Positions 11,065 through 21,310 of a DNA stretch of 64,000 nt are shown piece after piece; the stretch's first letter is position 1, and every line of letters starts with the position of its first letter. Origin of the DNA: Shinisaurus crocodilurus (Eukaryota; Chordata; Lepidosauria; Squamata; Shinisauridae); NCBI GenBank assembly GCA_021292165.1, contig CM037876.1, positions 204,125,200 to 204,189,199 on the forward strand, read 5' to 3'. The notes under the pieces were generated by a model. It ran no database searches. It saw only the letters and a list, made by a program, of their open reading frames with translations, and was not told where the DNA came from. The position numbers and the translations under genes are program-made.

Positions 11065-12002
11065 GTCAGTAAAGCACACAATAGTCATGTTTGCATTAAC
11101 ACTAACCCATAATTTAGCTATGTGCACAAGCAGAAAGGAGCCTATGCGAAGTGCTGGGCTTGCCTGCTCCCCGCTCCCCTCTCCCCACATGACTTGGAGA
11201 AGAAATAAGCCAGGGTTCAGTTTTGCTTCAGCAGATTCCTGGTCTGTTATGTGCAAACCAAAAATTGTGGTTGAAAATAAACTCAAATAAATAAAAATAA
11301 AATGTGTTAAACAAGCCAGCAAAACATGCCAGGATTTGTTGTTCACTTGTTTAGTTTCTTTTCAACCAGGATTCCTGATCCGCACAGAACAAGAAGCCAG
11401 GAATCTTCTAAAGTGAAGCTGGATTCTGGTTTATTCCTCCTCCCAGCTGTGTGGGAGGAGGAGAGGGCAGTGTGTGAGCCTGAGGCTTTGCACAGGCTTC
11501 TTGCGAGTGTATGGGTGAGATAAAGAAGAGTCAGACACAGAGTATATGGTTTCAAATCAGGGCCACATTTATTGAATTGAAGATCTGTGAAGGGCGAAGG
11601 GCGGTACTAACCTAGCCCGGCCATTGGCCGGGAAAAAACCAATATTTTAAATATTTTGGCGAATACATCCTAACCGCACCGGAGGTGGGTTGGTCCGCCC
11701 CCGGCCAGTTGCCCTCCATGTGGAGCTGGAGGGCCTTACCATCATCGCCTAAGAGACCGTGGGCGGGAACCCAAGTGCCTAAATAAGCCCTTTCTTGTGT
11801 CTCCGCCTTTTTACCTGTGACCAACCTGACCTGTTACCTGACTCCTCTCTCCTCCCCCACTTGCAAATCTTCTCCCTGTCCCCAAGTGAGGGGCCAGTGG
11901 AAGTCTGTTCTTGCTTGCACATTTAGTGCTAAACCGTGGTTTAGCTTTACGTGTGAATTTGGCCAATATTGATTAAGAAAAGAAGTCAGTAAAGCACACA
12001 AT
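11065..12002. mobile_element. Composite fold-back element between 18-bp direct repeats
   Basis: The interval is bounded by a perfect direct repeat GTCAGTAAAGCACACAAT at 11,065-11,082 and 11,985-12,002. Inside, 11,120-11,250 and 11,385-11,515 are inverted copies of each other; both translate to variants of GLFLL followed by a glutamate-rich segment, on opposite strands. A more GC-rich segment at about 11,525-11,880 interrupts the right half. It contains a reverse-strand AATAAA-like signal near 11,567. The far-right piece (11,915-11,950) is again complementary to the far left (11,095-11,125). The family is unknown. An 18-bp duplication is unusual for a cut-and-paste MITE. Confidence 0.6.
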
Positions 12003-12350
12003 GACCTGGATTACACGATCACCACAGCCCACTGTTGCTTATTAGTCAAGGTGGGTTGTGGTTCCACACAGGTGCCAGGTCGCCGATCCAAGCTCCTGCT
12101 GCCATGGCTTCTCATGTCATCCGAACCTGGCGAGGGTGGCTTGTTGTGGTGGTTAACAAACCACCCCATAATCATACAACAGGCCATGGGTTCTGGGTGG
12201 TTTGTTAACAACCTGAACAAGGTACCCTCGCAGAGTTCGGGCGACATGAGAAGCTGTGCCCAGCAAGGATAATTATACAAATCAGCTGGCACGCGCAGGG
12301 TGGTTATCATGCCACCATGGCTTGTTAACCACCCTGTGATTGTGCAAACT
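12003..12350. mobile_element. Palindrome-rich MITE-like repeat
   Basis: The segment alternates motifs of the type GGTTTGTTAACAACC and TTAACAAACCACCCCATAAT on both strands, with distal partners GGTGGTTATCATGCCACC and TTAACCACCCTGTGATTGTG. This is a fold-back layout like the unit at 51,116-51,460, which also uses AACAAACCACCC. No coding potential is seen. Confidence 0.5.
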
Positions 12351-12905
12351 GGGCCAGTGTAGTTTAAATGTTATATTCAAACAAATTCAAAGCTTTACTT
12401 GGAAATTATTTTTACTGGATTACTTGTAAATATTTGATGACATGACAACTGAAAGCGCCCATTTTCTGATGTTGTTTACATTTTAAAAACAAGTGGAAGT
12501 TCTGAAAACTATTAATATACATACAAATTAATAGCCATGTTCCCAAGGGTAGTTACGTGAAAAAGGTCATTTTCGGCTTTGAAACTGCCTAACTTGATTG
12601 GTATGGTGTCACTAATTTTATGAAACCATGTATTTTAGAGATGGAGAGTTTCCCAAGGAAAAATAAAGGAGCAGGGGAAAAAACCATGCATGTACTGTAC
12701 CCAGATGAACATGTGTTTCTATATGCTATCATCCTACTACATCTAGGCAAATTAAAGTAAATGAACTTGCATTCTTATGAACTTGCATTCTTATTTGCTC
12801 AATGGTGTACAGACAGAAAGATCAACATTCCTTGGTCTGCCTATCAATCATAGATGCAAATATTTATTTCATGCAGTTTAAAATGTCAACAACTGTCTAA
12901 TCATT
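12351..12905. other. Unassigned AT-rich sequence
   Basis: No gene or known repeat is visible. A 15-bp tandem duplication (TGAACTTGCATTCTTA) occurs near 12,760-12,795. Confidence 0.4.
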
Positions 12906-13010
12906 AGTATCTTGGTGTCCACTCATACTTTGAAAGCATTGTCCTGATCACATTAGAGTCTAATGTGATCAGGACAATGCTTTCAAAGTATGAGTGGACA
13001 CCAAGATACT
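12906..13010. repeat. Perfect 105-bp palindrome
   Basis: Left arm 12,906-12,957 and right arm 12,959-13,010 are exact reverse complements over all 52 positions, around one central G at 12,958. The symmetry stops abruptly at both ends (12,905 and 13,011 do not pair). The arms do not match other repeats in the window. It could be a very young fold-back MITE, a replication template switch, or an assembly or chimera artefact. Confidence 0.95.
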
Positions 13011-13284
13011 CATTACAGGACAGTGGAAACTTCTTTTCATGTGCACAGTTTTTCCAACTGTAGTGGCTTCTGTAGTCCATCTGTCAAACAAACGTCAGCC
13101 ACCCCTTGTGAGCTGATCCATGCATTGGATACTTTACCAACAACTTATTTTGCAAAATTTCCCAATCTCAGGTCACAAACCCAGACACACAACTGGAAGG
13201 TGACCGAATATAGAAGGAAGTTAAACTGTTTGGAAAAGCACTGTTACAAGACTTGCTCTCTAAACTTGTCAATGAAGGCTCCAG

Positions 13285-13505
13285 AATATGCTATTTATTT
13301 TTATTTATTTATTAAAAACGTGGCTTTTCAGGCGGGAATATGGGGTGGGTTAGGATTTTTAAGTTTTGTACTGTTTTTAATTGTGTTTTATACTGTGTGT
13401 GTGTGTGTCCCCCCCGTATTTTATTGCATTGTACATCGCTCAGAGTGGCCGGATGTCTGGCCAGATGGGCGATTCATAAATATAATAAATAAATAAATAA
13501 ATAAA
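13285..13505 (+). mobile_element. L2-like LINE 3' end with AAATA tail
   Basis: The sequence runs GGCTTTTCAGGCGGGAATAT, then GGGTGGGTTAGGATTTT, then GTACATCGCTCAGAGTGGCC, CCAGATGGGCGAT and a (AATA)n tail at about 13,481-13,508. The same end occurs at 43,289-43,586, and shorter pieces at 58,240-58,310 (reverse) and 58,945-59,005. Only the non-coding 3' end is present, as expected for a severely 5'-truncated LINE copy or a SINE using the same tail. Confidence 0.7.
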
Positions 13506-13519
13506 TATTTACGGTATAC

Positions 13520-14081
13520 CCTGCCTTTTTTCCTGCAAGGAACCCTATTGCTACCAGGTGGCTCAGATAGGGTTCTGTGTTCTTTAAGAGCTCAGTGACA
13601 AAGGGTATACCTTGCTGCAAATGTTGCTGAAATCCCATCACACAGAGACACCAAGCCCTCACAGCATACTATATATGAGCATCCCACCTCAACAATATAT
13701 AAACCACAGGCACACTGTGCGGAAAGGTTCAGTATGTCAAAGTCAGAAGCTTCTCCCAACTACAGTAAGAAAGGCCACTTTAAAAGACACCTGGCTAGCT
13801 TACCTAACCACCATAATTCTATAGCAATATTGTTCATGTAACTACTCATACTTTCAGTTGAACACATGGTGACAAAACAAGTACCAAACTGTTGTGCTGT
13901 CTACGTACACCAAAACAAACAAGGCGCCTGCATGGGATTGAGTCAGTGGTGCATGCAGGCCTCAGAGAGATGCATATACAATGAATACACATTTACCACC
14001 TTCTGAACTGCTATCTGGATACACTTTTACTTAATACTTTTACATAATAGGTGCAGTCTCATCTTTTCAATCTGTTTCCTA
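13520..14081. other. Unassigned sequence
   Basis: The first bases (13,515-13,545) repeat the CCTGCCTTTTTTCCTGCAAGG segment seen at the end of the tRNA-type SINE near 24,070. The rest is unclassified. Confidence 0.4.
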
Positions 14082-14145
14082 CTGTGTTTCCCCGAAAATA
14101 AGACAATGTTTTATATTTTTGGGGGCTCAGAAAAACACACTAGGT

Positions 14146-14577
14146 CAGTGATGGCGAACCTTTTTGAGCCCAAGTGCCCAAACTGCAACACAAAACCAAC
14201 TTATTTATTTCAAAGTGCCTTAAATTTGGCAGGAAGGAGGAGGGCACTAGCTAATCGCGCCCCGCTCTGTCTCAGGGCATGGCTCTTCACCGGGCGCGCA
14301 AAGATTCGGGCACGCGCACACTGTGCTTCTGAGCTGTCTGTTCAGTTAGAAGGAGGGCTGGGTGCCTGCGCAGTCCGCTTCTGGGGGTGGAGATGTTGGA
14401 GTGTGCCTGCCTGTGGAGGCCAGCAAGGAATGAGTGGAGAGGAGTTACTAGGGAAACCCGACGCTGAATGCAGAAGGGGACGGTCTTTTCGCGATTTGGC
14501 GACCAATGGCTCGAGTGCCCACAGAGAGGTCCCTGCGTGCCAGCTGTGGCACGCGTGCCATAGGTTCACCATCACTG
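14146..14577. mobile_element. Non-autonomous hAT transposon with perfect 8-bp TSD
   Basis: Terminal inverted repeats CAGTGATGGCGAACCT and AGGTTCACCATCACTG enclose 432 bp. The flanks are perfect 8-bp duplications CACTAGGT (14,138-14,145 and 14,578-14,585), which proves that it inserted into the surrounding mariner-like element. A second, 3'-truncated copy lies at 23,522-23,816. The ends resemble the OposCharlie-type hAT families known from several tetrapods, but I name the family only from memory. Confidence 0.9.
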
Positions 14578-14826
14578 CACTAGGTCTTATTTTCAGAGCA
14601 GGTCTTATATTTTTAATGTACAACAATCCACAGTTACCATCCACAGCCGCGGCCGGGCCCTTCTTCCTCCTCAGTGTCGGCGGCAGCAGTGCGGGCGGCG
14701 GCTCCCACGGCGCCGGCGCCTCTTCTCGGCAATGCCTTGCCCGCAGGCTGTGCCCCGGCGTGCCCTCGCCGCCACCGCCTCCTCGTCACCGCCCTCCTCC
14801 TCCTCTGCTTGGACGCAGGTGGTGGC

Positions 14827-15008
14827 GGCTCCTCCGGGCGGGAGGGGCGGCTCCTCCGGGCGGGAGGGGCGGCTCCTCCGGGCGGGAGGGGCGGCTCCTC
14901 CGGGCGGGGGCGGCGGCTCCTCCGGGCGGGGGCGGCGGCTCCTCCGGGCGGGGGCGGCGGCTCCTCCGGGCGGGGGCGGCGGCTCCTCCGGGCGGGGGCG
15001 GCGGCTCC
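14827..15008. repeat. 22-bp GC-rich minisatellite
   Basis: About eight tandem 22-bp units of the form GGCTCCTCCGGGCGGGAGGG or GGCTCCTCCGGGCGGGGGCG. Since 22 is not a multiple of three, the three frames interchange along the array, which explains the many long but meaningless open frames here. CpG density is very high compared with the flanks. Confidence 0.9.
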
Positions 15009-15829
15009 ATGGGTTCGGCGCCGGGCCAGGGCCGGCTGCTCTCCTGCTGCAGCCGCTGCCCCACCTCTTTCTCCCGCAGCCGCCACCACCAGCACAGCCG
15101 GGCCCTTCTTCCTCCTCGGCAGAGGTGGCTGCAGCGCGGGGGGCGGTGGCGGCGCCTCTTCTCGGCGATGCCTCGCCCACAGGCTGCACCCCGGCCCGAT
15201 GCGCACTCGCCGCCGACTCCTCCACGCCGCCCTCCTCCTTTGCTTGGGCACAGGTCGGGGGGCTGGGGGTGGCGTCTCCATGGGTCTGGTGCTGGGCCAG
15301 GGCTGGCTGTTCTCTTGCTGCAGCTGCTGCGGCCGCCCCACCTCCTCTTTCTCCTGCAGCCGCCACCACCAGCGTGCTGGGTCCTTCTTCCTCCTCGGCA
15401 GAGGCGGCGGCTTGGCAGAGGCGGCGGCTTGGCAGGGGCTCCCGCAGCGGCGGCACCTCTGCACCTGGCCAAGTCCCACGGCGCCCTCAGAGAGGCATGC
15501 ACTGAGGCCGCCGCGCCCGGGCCTCTTCTCAGCGACATCTCTCCCGTGGCTCTTCAAGTTGCCCTTTATGCCACCACCAGCCCTGGGAGTGATCACAACT
15601 AGGTCTTATTTTCGGGGTAGGTCTTATATTTTAGCAATTCCCAAAAATAGTACTAGGTCTTATTTTCGGGGTAGGTCTTATTTTCGGGGAAACACGGTAT
15701 TGCACTGACAAGTTAATTGAGCAGCCAAGACTTCTCATATCAGACATCCGTAAGTGCACTCTTGAACATTTGCGAAAGACCAAAAAAATAAAAATAAAAT
15801 AAAAAATAAAATAACAAACAAAATTATAA

Positions 15830-16130
15830 AATTTTCTGGGGCCAGGAAAAAATTGATCCCAATTGCACTTTTTTGAGGCTCGGGGGGGGGGGGGGGAATG
15901 GTGGCTGCGAATGAAAAGGGATAGCGATCAGAGTGGGGAGGGGGAGACAAGACGGGTTCTGCTGTGAAGGATACTGGGATACTGGCTGGAGGATCGAGGG
16001 GGAAGGAGTTGGAGAACAAGCCATAGTGAGCCTGATTGTCTGTCGGGCACACCGTAGCTTGTTCCATGAATAACCCACACTGTGTAGCTTATTCGCAAGG
16101 TGGCTTAGCGTGACATGCGAACATGGACAT
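15830..16130 (-). repeat. Interspersed repeat, inverted partner of 24,660-25,010
   Basis: The reverse complement shares a run of segments with 24,660-25,010: an end motif with AATAAGCTACACAGTGT, then ATGG-rich spacing, a block reading CCCACTC/CCCCTC, a segment with AGCCCTTTTC/TCCCTTTTC, and AAAAGTGCAATTG near the distal end. The unit has no coding potential. It may be an LTR or MITE-type unit; the class is unknown. Confidence 0.55.
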
Positions 16131-16826
16131 TATGTTGTTCTTGAAATCAAGTCCCTTCTTATCTGAGAGTTAGGCTGAAGTTAGAAGCTTACAAATGGTT
16201 ACCCCAGGAAATGAGTGGGCTTCTGTTTCAGGGCTGCTATTTTAATCCTTCATACCAAAAACTTGTTCAAATAAAGCAACTATTCTCTGCCAACTAAGAA
16301 AACAGTCTCTCCCAGACAACTGTGCTCTTTAACTATCAGAACTGCACTCTATCATTTAGGCTGACCTGACATTCTTGCTGTATCTGCCAGACATTGATAT
16401 ATGGGTCTGAGCAATGTACGGTAACTAACAGAGCTTTCCACAAACTTATCCCAAATATGCCTCCCACTTGCTGCCTCCCCTTCACCACTGAATTTCTATA
16501 ATCCTCTAAGCCCAAGTATATACAAATTTTCTTTTAACAGGATAAAAAAAGCCCCATATAAAAAGCAAGCTAGGAAATGCTTATAGACAAACTCCCACTG
16601 AATTCAAAGGTGGCAAGATGTGATCCACGCAACTAAGCCTTAAGGATTTAACAAAGGCTCAAGTCAAATACTGAACAAATGTGGAGGAAATTCTGTAGCC
16701 AGAGAACTGATACACTGAAGTTCACAATGGGCTTTGAGATCAGAAATTTTGTCTAACAGAAACTGACTAGAACTAGCCAAGAACATGTAAGCAGTCTCCC
16801 ATGTTAGCTCACCCCCTTCTGATGTA
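16131..16826. other. Unassigned sequence
   Basis: No recognisable gene or repeat. Confidence 0.4.
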
Positions 16827-17071
16827 CAGTAATACCTTGGATTGCAAGTAACTTGGTTTGAGAGCATTTGCAAGACAAGCAAATTTTTATTTTTATTTTT
16901 ATTTTTTTACTTGATATACAAGCGACGTCTTGCAATACAGGTACTGTAGTACGGCTTAAATTAAAAATCTCTGTACAAATTTTTTGGGGGGATTTCGTTT
17001 TGATATAAGAGTGTTTTGGATTACAAGCACGTTTCCGGAACGAATTATGCTCTCAATCCAAGGCATGACTG
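16827..17071. mobile_element. Tigger/pogo-like MITE with TA target
   Basis: Ends CAGTAATACCTTGGATTG and CAATCCAAGGCATGACTG are inverted repeats bordered by TA (16,825-16,826 and 17,072-17,073). The interior again has AGAGCAT near both ends in opposite orientation. At 245 bp there is no room for a transposase. Confidence 0.8.
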
Positions 17072-17289
17072 TATAGGAAATAGAAGAGATTTAATGAGAC
17101 ATATTTAATCTGACATATTTTTACTTATCTTAAGACAATTGCACTGTCAGAAGGTACAATTTAAAGAAGCATTCATAAGTTTAGCTATCCTAAATCAACA
17201 CACAAGACATAAGATTTTTAATAATATAGTTGACAGTAATATAAATGAAATTATTGCTTACCCCAAATAAAAACCCACAAACTTTAGAA

Positions 17290-17640
17290 TGCCAACATTT
17301 ATTTATTATATTTATATCCTGCCTTTCTGCCAAAACTGGTGCTCAAGATGGCTAACAGTAAAATACAAATAAAAACAATCTCAATTAAAGTATAAGAAGA
17401 CATCTATTCCAGAGAAACACAATTAAAACCCCTTCAGCAGCAAACCAGCTTACATGCCATAAGCCTGCCTGTTCAGGGATTGTTTTAAGAGAATATCCCT
17501 GAAAATGGCAGTTACATAAAACTGTCACAACTCCAGAACCATCTTTAGGACTGGAGAGCTGTTATTGCTCCTGAATGTCCCATACCTTTAAAATTTGGCC
17601 CTAGCAACCCCTCCAACTCCCAGTTTTGAGTAAGCTCTTC
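17290..17640 (-). mobile_element. LINE 3'-end fragment
   Basis: ATTTATTTATTATATTTATATCCTGCC followed by CAAGATGGCTAACAGTAAAA is the inverted form of a LINE 3' terminus of the L2 or related type (tail plus TATAAA-like end). The remainder to about 17,640 is a decayed 3' UTR. Confidence 0.5.
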
Positions 17641-17950
17641 TTAAGCAAGGCCCCAGGTGAAGTTAATACATGCTCATACTTGCCTTACACTTGTGAGTGA
17701 ACACAAATGATTCTCTCCCCAGCCAGTCATAACAGGAAGAACAGATCTAAAGATTCTCTTCCAAAGAAACTGTCAGCAGGGAATTTCCAACACTATTCAA
17801 TTGATGGTTTTCTATATTAATTTTAAAACTTGCCAAGCTAAATTCATGAAAAATAAAGGGGTGATGCTGTAAGAATTTGTGACCATGATCTCAGTAGCAG
17901 AAAAGACTTGAAAGTACTATCTGCTCACTCCAAATACCTTTTTATAATCC

Positions 17951-18955
17951 ATCATCATCATCATCATAGAATCATAGAAAAGTAGAGTTGGAAGGGGCCT
18001 ACAAGGCCATCGAGTCCAACCCCCTGCTCAATGCAGGAATCTAGGTCAAAGCATCTCTGACAGATGTCTGTCCAGCTGCACCTTGAATGCCTCCAGAGTG
18101 GGAGAGCCCACCACCTCCCTAGGTAGTTGGTTCCATTGTCTTATTGCTCTGACAGTCAGGACATTTTTCCTGATGTTTTGGTGGAATCTAGGTTCCTGTA
18201 ACTTGAGCCCATTATTCCGTGTCCTGCAAACTGGGATGAACGAGAAGAGATCTTTGCCCTCCTCTGTGTGACATCCCTTCAAATACTGGAAGAGTGCGAT
18301 CATATCTCCCCTCAGTCTCCTCTTCTGAAGGCTAAACATGCCCAGTTCTTTCAGTCTCTCCTCATAGGGCCTTGTTTCCAGTCCCTTTATCATCCTTGTT
18401 GCCCTCCTCTGAACCCTCTCCAGTTTGTCTATGTCCTTCTTAAAGTGAGGTGCCCAGAACTGGACGCAGTACTCAAGATGAGGCCTAACCAGTGCCGAGT
18501 AAAGGGGAATTAGCACTTCCCGCGATTTGGAAGCTATACTTCTATTAATACAGCCCAAAATTGCATTTGCCTTCTTTGCAGCCACATCGCATTGCTGACT
18601 CATATTCAGTTTGTGATCTACCACAATTCCAAGATCCTTCTCACTTGTAGTATTGTTGAGCCAAGTGTCCCCCATTCTGTAACTCTGCATTTGGTTTCCT
18701 CTCCCTAGGTGCAGCACTTGGCATTTATCCCTATTAAATTTCATTCTGTTGTTTTCGGCCCAGCGCTCCAGCCTATCGAGGTCACTTTGAATTTTTTTTC
18801 TGTCTTCCAGAGTATTAGCTGTTCCACCCAACTTTGTGTCATCTGCAAATTTGATAAGCATTCCCTGTACCTCCTGATCCAAGTCATTAATAAAAATGTT
18901 GAAGAGCACCGGGCCCAGGACCGAGCCCTGTGGTACCCCGCTCGTTACCTCTCAA
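17951..18955 (-). mobile_element. Young 5'-truncated CR1 LINE with ATGATG tail
   Basis: On the minus strand the element ends in the CR1 3' terminus (GGACTCGATGGCCTTGTAGG, then TCTATGATTCTATGATG repeats at 17,951-17,975). It begins 5' just before the GVPQGS block of the RT, at about 18,955. The uninterrupted frame and clean tail indicate a recent insertion compared with the other CR1 copies here. Confidence 0.9.
18046..18909 (-). CDS. CR1 ORF2 C-terminal reverse transcriptase, truncated
   Basis: This 287-residue open segment begins inside the RT palm. Upstream codons to 18,955 read SGVPQGSVLGPVLFN in the same frame, so the annotated Met is internal. FADD at residues 21-24 is the catalytic motif. 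Next come LERWAENNRMKFNRDKCQVL (primer-grip region), VRPHLEYCVQFW and the CR1 C-terminal signature with KELGMFSLQKRRLRGDMI, CRTRNNG and WNQLPREVV. No stops or shifts occur in the retained part. It lacks ORF1, the endonuclease and half of the RT, so the encoded fragment cannot support retrotransposition. Confidence 0.9.
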   Translation of the reverse strand: MLFNIFINDLDQEVQGMLIKFADDTKLGGTANTLEDRKKIQSDLDRLERWAENNRMKFNRDKCQVLHLGRGNQMQSYRMGDTWLNNTTSEKDLGIVVDHKLNMSQQCDVAAKKANAILGCINRSIASKSREVLIPLYSALVRPHLEYCVQFWAPHFKKDIDKLERVQRRATRMIKGLETRPYEERLKELGMFSLQKRRLRGDMIALFQYLKGCHTEEGKDLFSFIPVCRTRNNGLKLQEPRFHQNIRKNVLTVRAIRQWNQLPREVVGSPTLEAFKVQLDRHLSEML

Positions 18956-19552
18956 TCATCTATCATCTCAATGAGTTTCTCAAAGTTTCTCATATATACT
19001 ACCATATTCAATAGGAATACTAATTGCGTACTATGAGTGTTCCAAACTTCTGCTGGAAACGAACATACACATAGTTTAAGAGCAGAAATAACAATGTGCA
19101 TGGGACAGCATTTCCATGACTAAATTTATTCACATCCTGGTGCTAAGGCAGTAGCACTATACACACACATGCTCACACAAATGCCCACACATATACCTCC
19201 CTCTGATTACTTGTAGTGTTATAGCACTCTGGTATTAATTCTTCTTACTAGAGTGTGGAAAACATTCCCCAAATCAGGACTTCTAATCATTAGTGGTAAT
19301 ATCACATGTGTGGCAGGAGTGGTCTAACCCCCAATGTACTCCTTAGGACACATAAAGCAACAAGCCCACAAATATGATTACCTCAACCACTAGTGATGGT
19401 TGCTAGGTATCGGGGCCAGGAAATTTCAAGCACACTGACACATTTCAAGATCACTTGAAGGCTACGCTATGAACCATATTGCTTACCACACTGGTAATTA
19501 AGGTGATGGAAGAATACAAAAAGGAAAGAGGCATCCTGTGCCTTTTGCTATG
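18956..19552. other. Unassigned sequence
   Basis: No gene is recognised. Confidence 0.4.
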
Positions 19553-19560
19553 CCTCAAAG

Positions 19561-19690
19561 CAGGGGTAGGCAACTTGTGGCCCTCCAGATGTTTTGGCCT
19601 ACAACTCCCTCACCACTGGCTATGCTATGACTAGGGCTGATGGGAATTGTAGAACAAAACATCTGAAGGGCCACAGGTTGCTCACCCCTT
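19561..19690. mobile_element. Palindromic hAT MITE with 8-bp TSD
   Basis: The ends are CAGGGGTAGGCAACTTGTGG and CCACAGGTTGCTCACCCCTT. Flanking 8-mers CCTCAAAG and CCTTAAAG differ by one base. Same family as 7,280-7,416 and 61,141-61,276 (core GGCCCTCCAGATGTTTTGG). Confidence 0.85.
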
Positions 19691-19698
19691 CCTTAAAG

Positions 19699-20399
19699 AT
19701 ATCTCCCTATATTAGTGACTCCTAACACTTAGCATCAGCATTTGGGCTTAAAATAGTTATTTTGGCTATGCTAGGGTTTAGTTTTTCTTCCAAATTTTTA
19801 AAAACAAGACACACACCCCCAAAAAAACCCCAACAACACACAAATCGAAACAGATGTAACAAGGTCCTCCAACAGTGAACACTATTTGGTATGAACTAGA
19901 CGTGCTCAGGCCTCATTGGCCTTTACCTGGTATCTCAGGTTCTAGTGGACTGGGACATGCATCTCAGATATTTCAAGTTAGGAGAATAATTCATCTGTGC
20001 TTGTACTCAACTGTGTGTTCTGATTTGCATCTAGAGACAGCCCTAATTCTATCTAATCTTGCAGAGACTTCTCAGTTAAAATGGTTTCATGCTGTAGCCC
20101 AGGGGTAGACACACTTCAGGCTTACAGGATGTACATCATTGTTTTACTAGAGCCCAGTGATCTGCCAGCTGGAGCCAGTGCAAAAAACATATAGAATTAA
20201 ATAATTCTGAGCCAAGGAAATTGTTTTGAATGCTAGAACTGAACAGAGATCATAATCCTTCCAAACACAAATCTACTTACCCCAAGCTTTCTTCATAGCA
20301 GTATAATTTAAGAGTGTGAGGCAGTGATTTTGTTGCCCTTGTGACTCACATTGTTTTGTTGCCAATGTGACTCACATTGGAAGTCAGAAATTATTGCTG
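19699..20399. other. Unassigned sequence
   Basis: No gene seen. A short duplication of a CACATTG segment (GTTTTGTTGCC...GTGACTCACATTG) occurs at 20,325-20,382. Confidence 0.4.
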
Positions 20400-21310
20400 G
20401 TTTGTTTATTTATTTATTATTGTCTATTACTAACATTTATATACTGCCTTATTTACTAAAAAGCCATTAAGGCAGTGTACAGCAATCTAAAACAATAACA
20501 ACTTAAAAAAATAAAAAAAGTATTAAAGCTACAGAATTTAAAAGGATTGCTTAAAAAGATCTGTCTTCACACCCTTTTTAAAAGCCAAGAGAAGAGGGGC
20601 TAATCTTCATTCTAGAGAGAGTGCATTCCACCACAGCTTGGGAGCAAAACAATAAAAAGCCCTTTCAAACATGCAGGGCAAATGAGCCTCTGCAGCAGAT
20701 AATGATGCCTTTCCTGTAGATCTTAATAGCCAGACAATTTCATAGTGAGAAAGGTGATTCTGTAGATAGATAGGTCCTAAAGCAGTTTAAGGATTTAAAG
20801 GTAAAAACAAACACCGTGAATTGAGTCCGGGAAGCAACTGGCCACCAGGGCAGGTTTTTCAGGACAGGTGTAACATGGTCCGGATACTATGGATACTATA
20901 CGCAGCTTAGCACCCTAGCTGCCACATTTTACACCAACTGAAGCTTCTGGATGTTCTTCACCACTAACCCCATGGAGAGCAATAGTCTAAACATGATAAA
21001 AACCAAGGCATGGATAACTGTTGCCATGTCAGGCTGACCCAGGATGGTTGCAGCAGGCACACCAAGCGTAACTGTGCAAACGCACTCCTTGCCACCACCG
21101 CCACCTGAAAATCCAGCATCAGTTTAGGATCAAGGTACACTCTCTCAAGCTATGAGCCTGATCCTTCAGGCAAAGCACAACTCCTTTCAAAAGAGGTTGG
21201 ATCCCGATCCCCACATCAGGCTTTCTACTGACCAACAACACCTCTGTCCTATCTGGGTTTAACCTCAGCTTGTTCACCCTCATTTGGGTGAACCACAAAT
21301 CACTCAGAGA
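20400..21310 (-). mobile_element. Decayed L2-type LINE 3' region
   Basis: The minus strand reads MRVNKLRLNPDRTEVLLV at about 21,280-21,227. This is the L2 RT block after the active site (compare MRANKLRLNPDKTEVLLV in the 39-41 kb copy). A diverged downstream region and 3' UTR follow, ending in an inverted tail at 20,400-20,450 (TTTATTTATTATTGTC...ATATACTGCC). Frame breaks are numerous. Confidence 0.7.

Larger units (their letters stand above)
14082..15697. mobile_element. TA-flanked mariner-like DNA transposon, non-autonomous
   Basis: The ends are inverted repeats CTGTGTTTCCCCGAAAATAA and its complement at 15,675-15,697, flanked by TA dinucleotides (14,080-14,081 and 15,698-15,699). This is the signature of Tc1/mariner-superfamily elements. 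No transposase is encoded. The right part repeats the GGTCTTATTTTCGGGG block at least three times (15,601-15,690). The element carries a hAT insertion (14,146-14,577) and a very GC-rich core (about 14,645-15,590). Long open frames run through the GC-rich core on both strands and in several frames; low-complexity Gly/Arg/Pro/Ala content shows that these are compositional and not genes. Confidence 0.75.

Noticed and set aside
12990..13496. A 168-codon plus-strand frame spanning 12,990-13,496
   Set aside because: It begins inside the perfect palindrome and ends inside a LINE 3' tail; there is no domain or conserved motif.
13990..14080. CRISPR-like or phage-like structure
   Set aside because: Nothing in the window is prokaryotic; the tandem repeats lack spacer organisation.
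14106..15708. Long open frames of 250-498 codons on both strands around 14.1-15.7 kb
   Set aside because: They occur in several frames at once, consist of Gly/Arg/Pro/Ala repeats from a 22-bp GC-rich minisatellite and run through transposon ends. This is a composition effect and not a gene.
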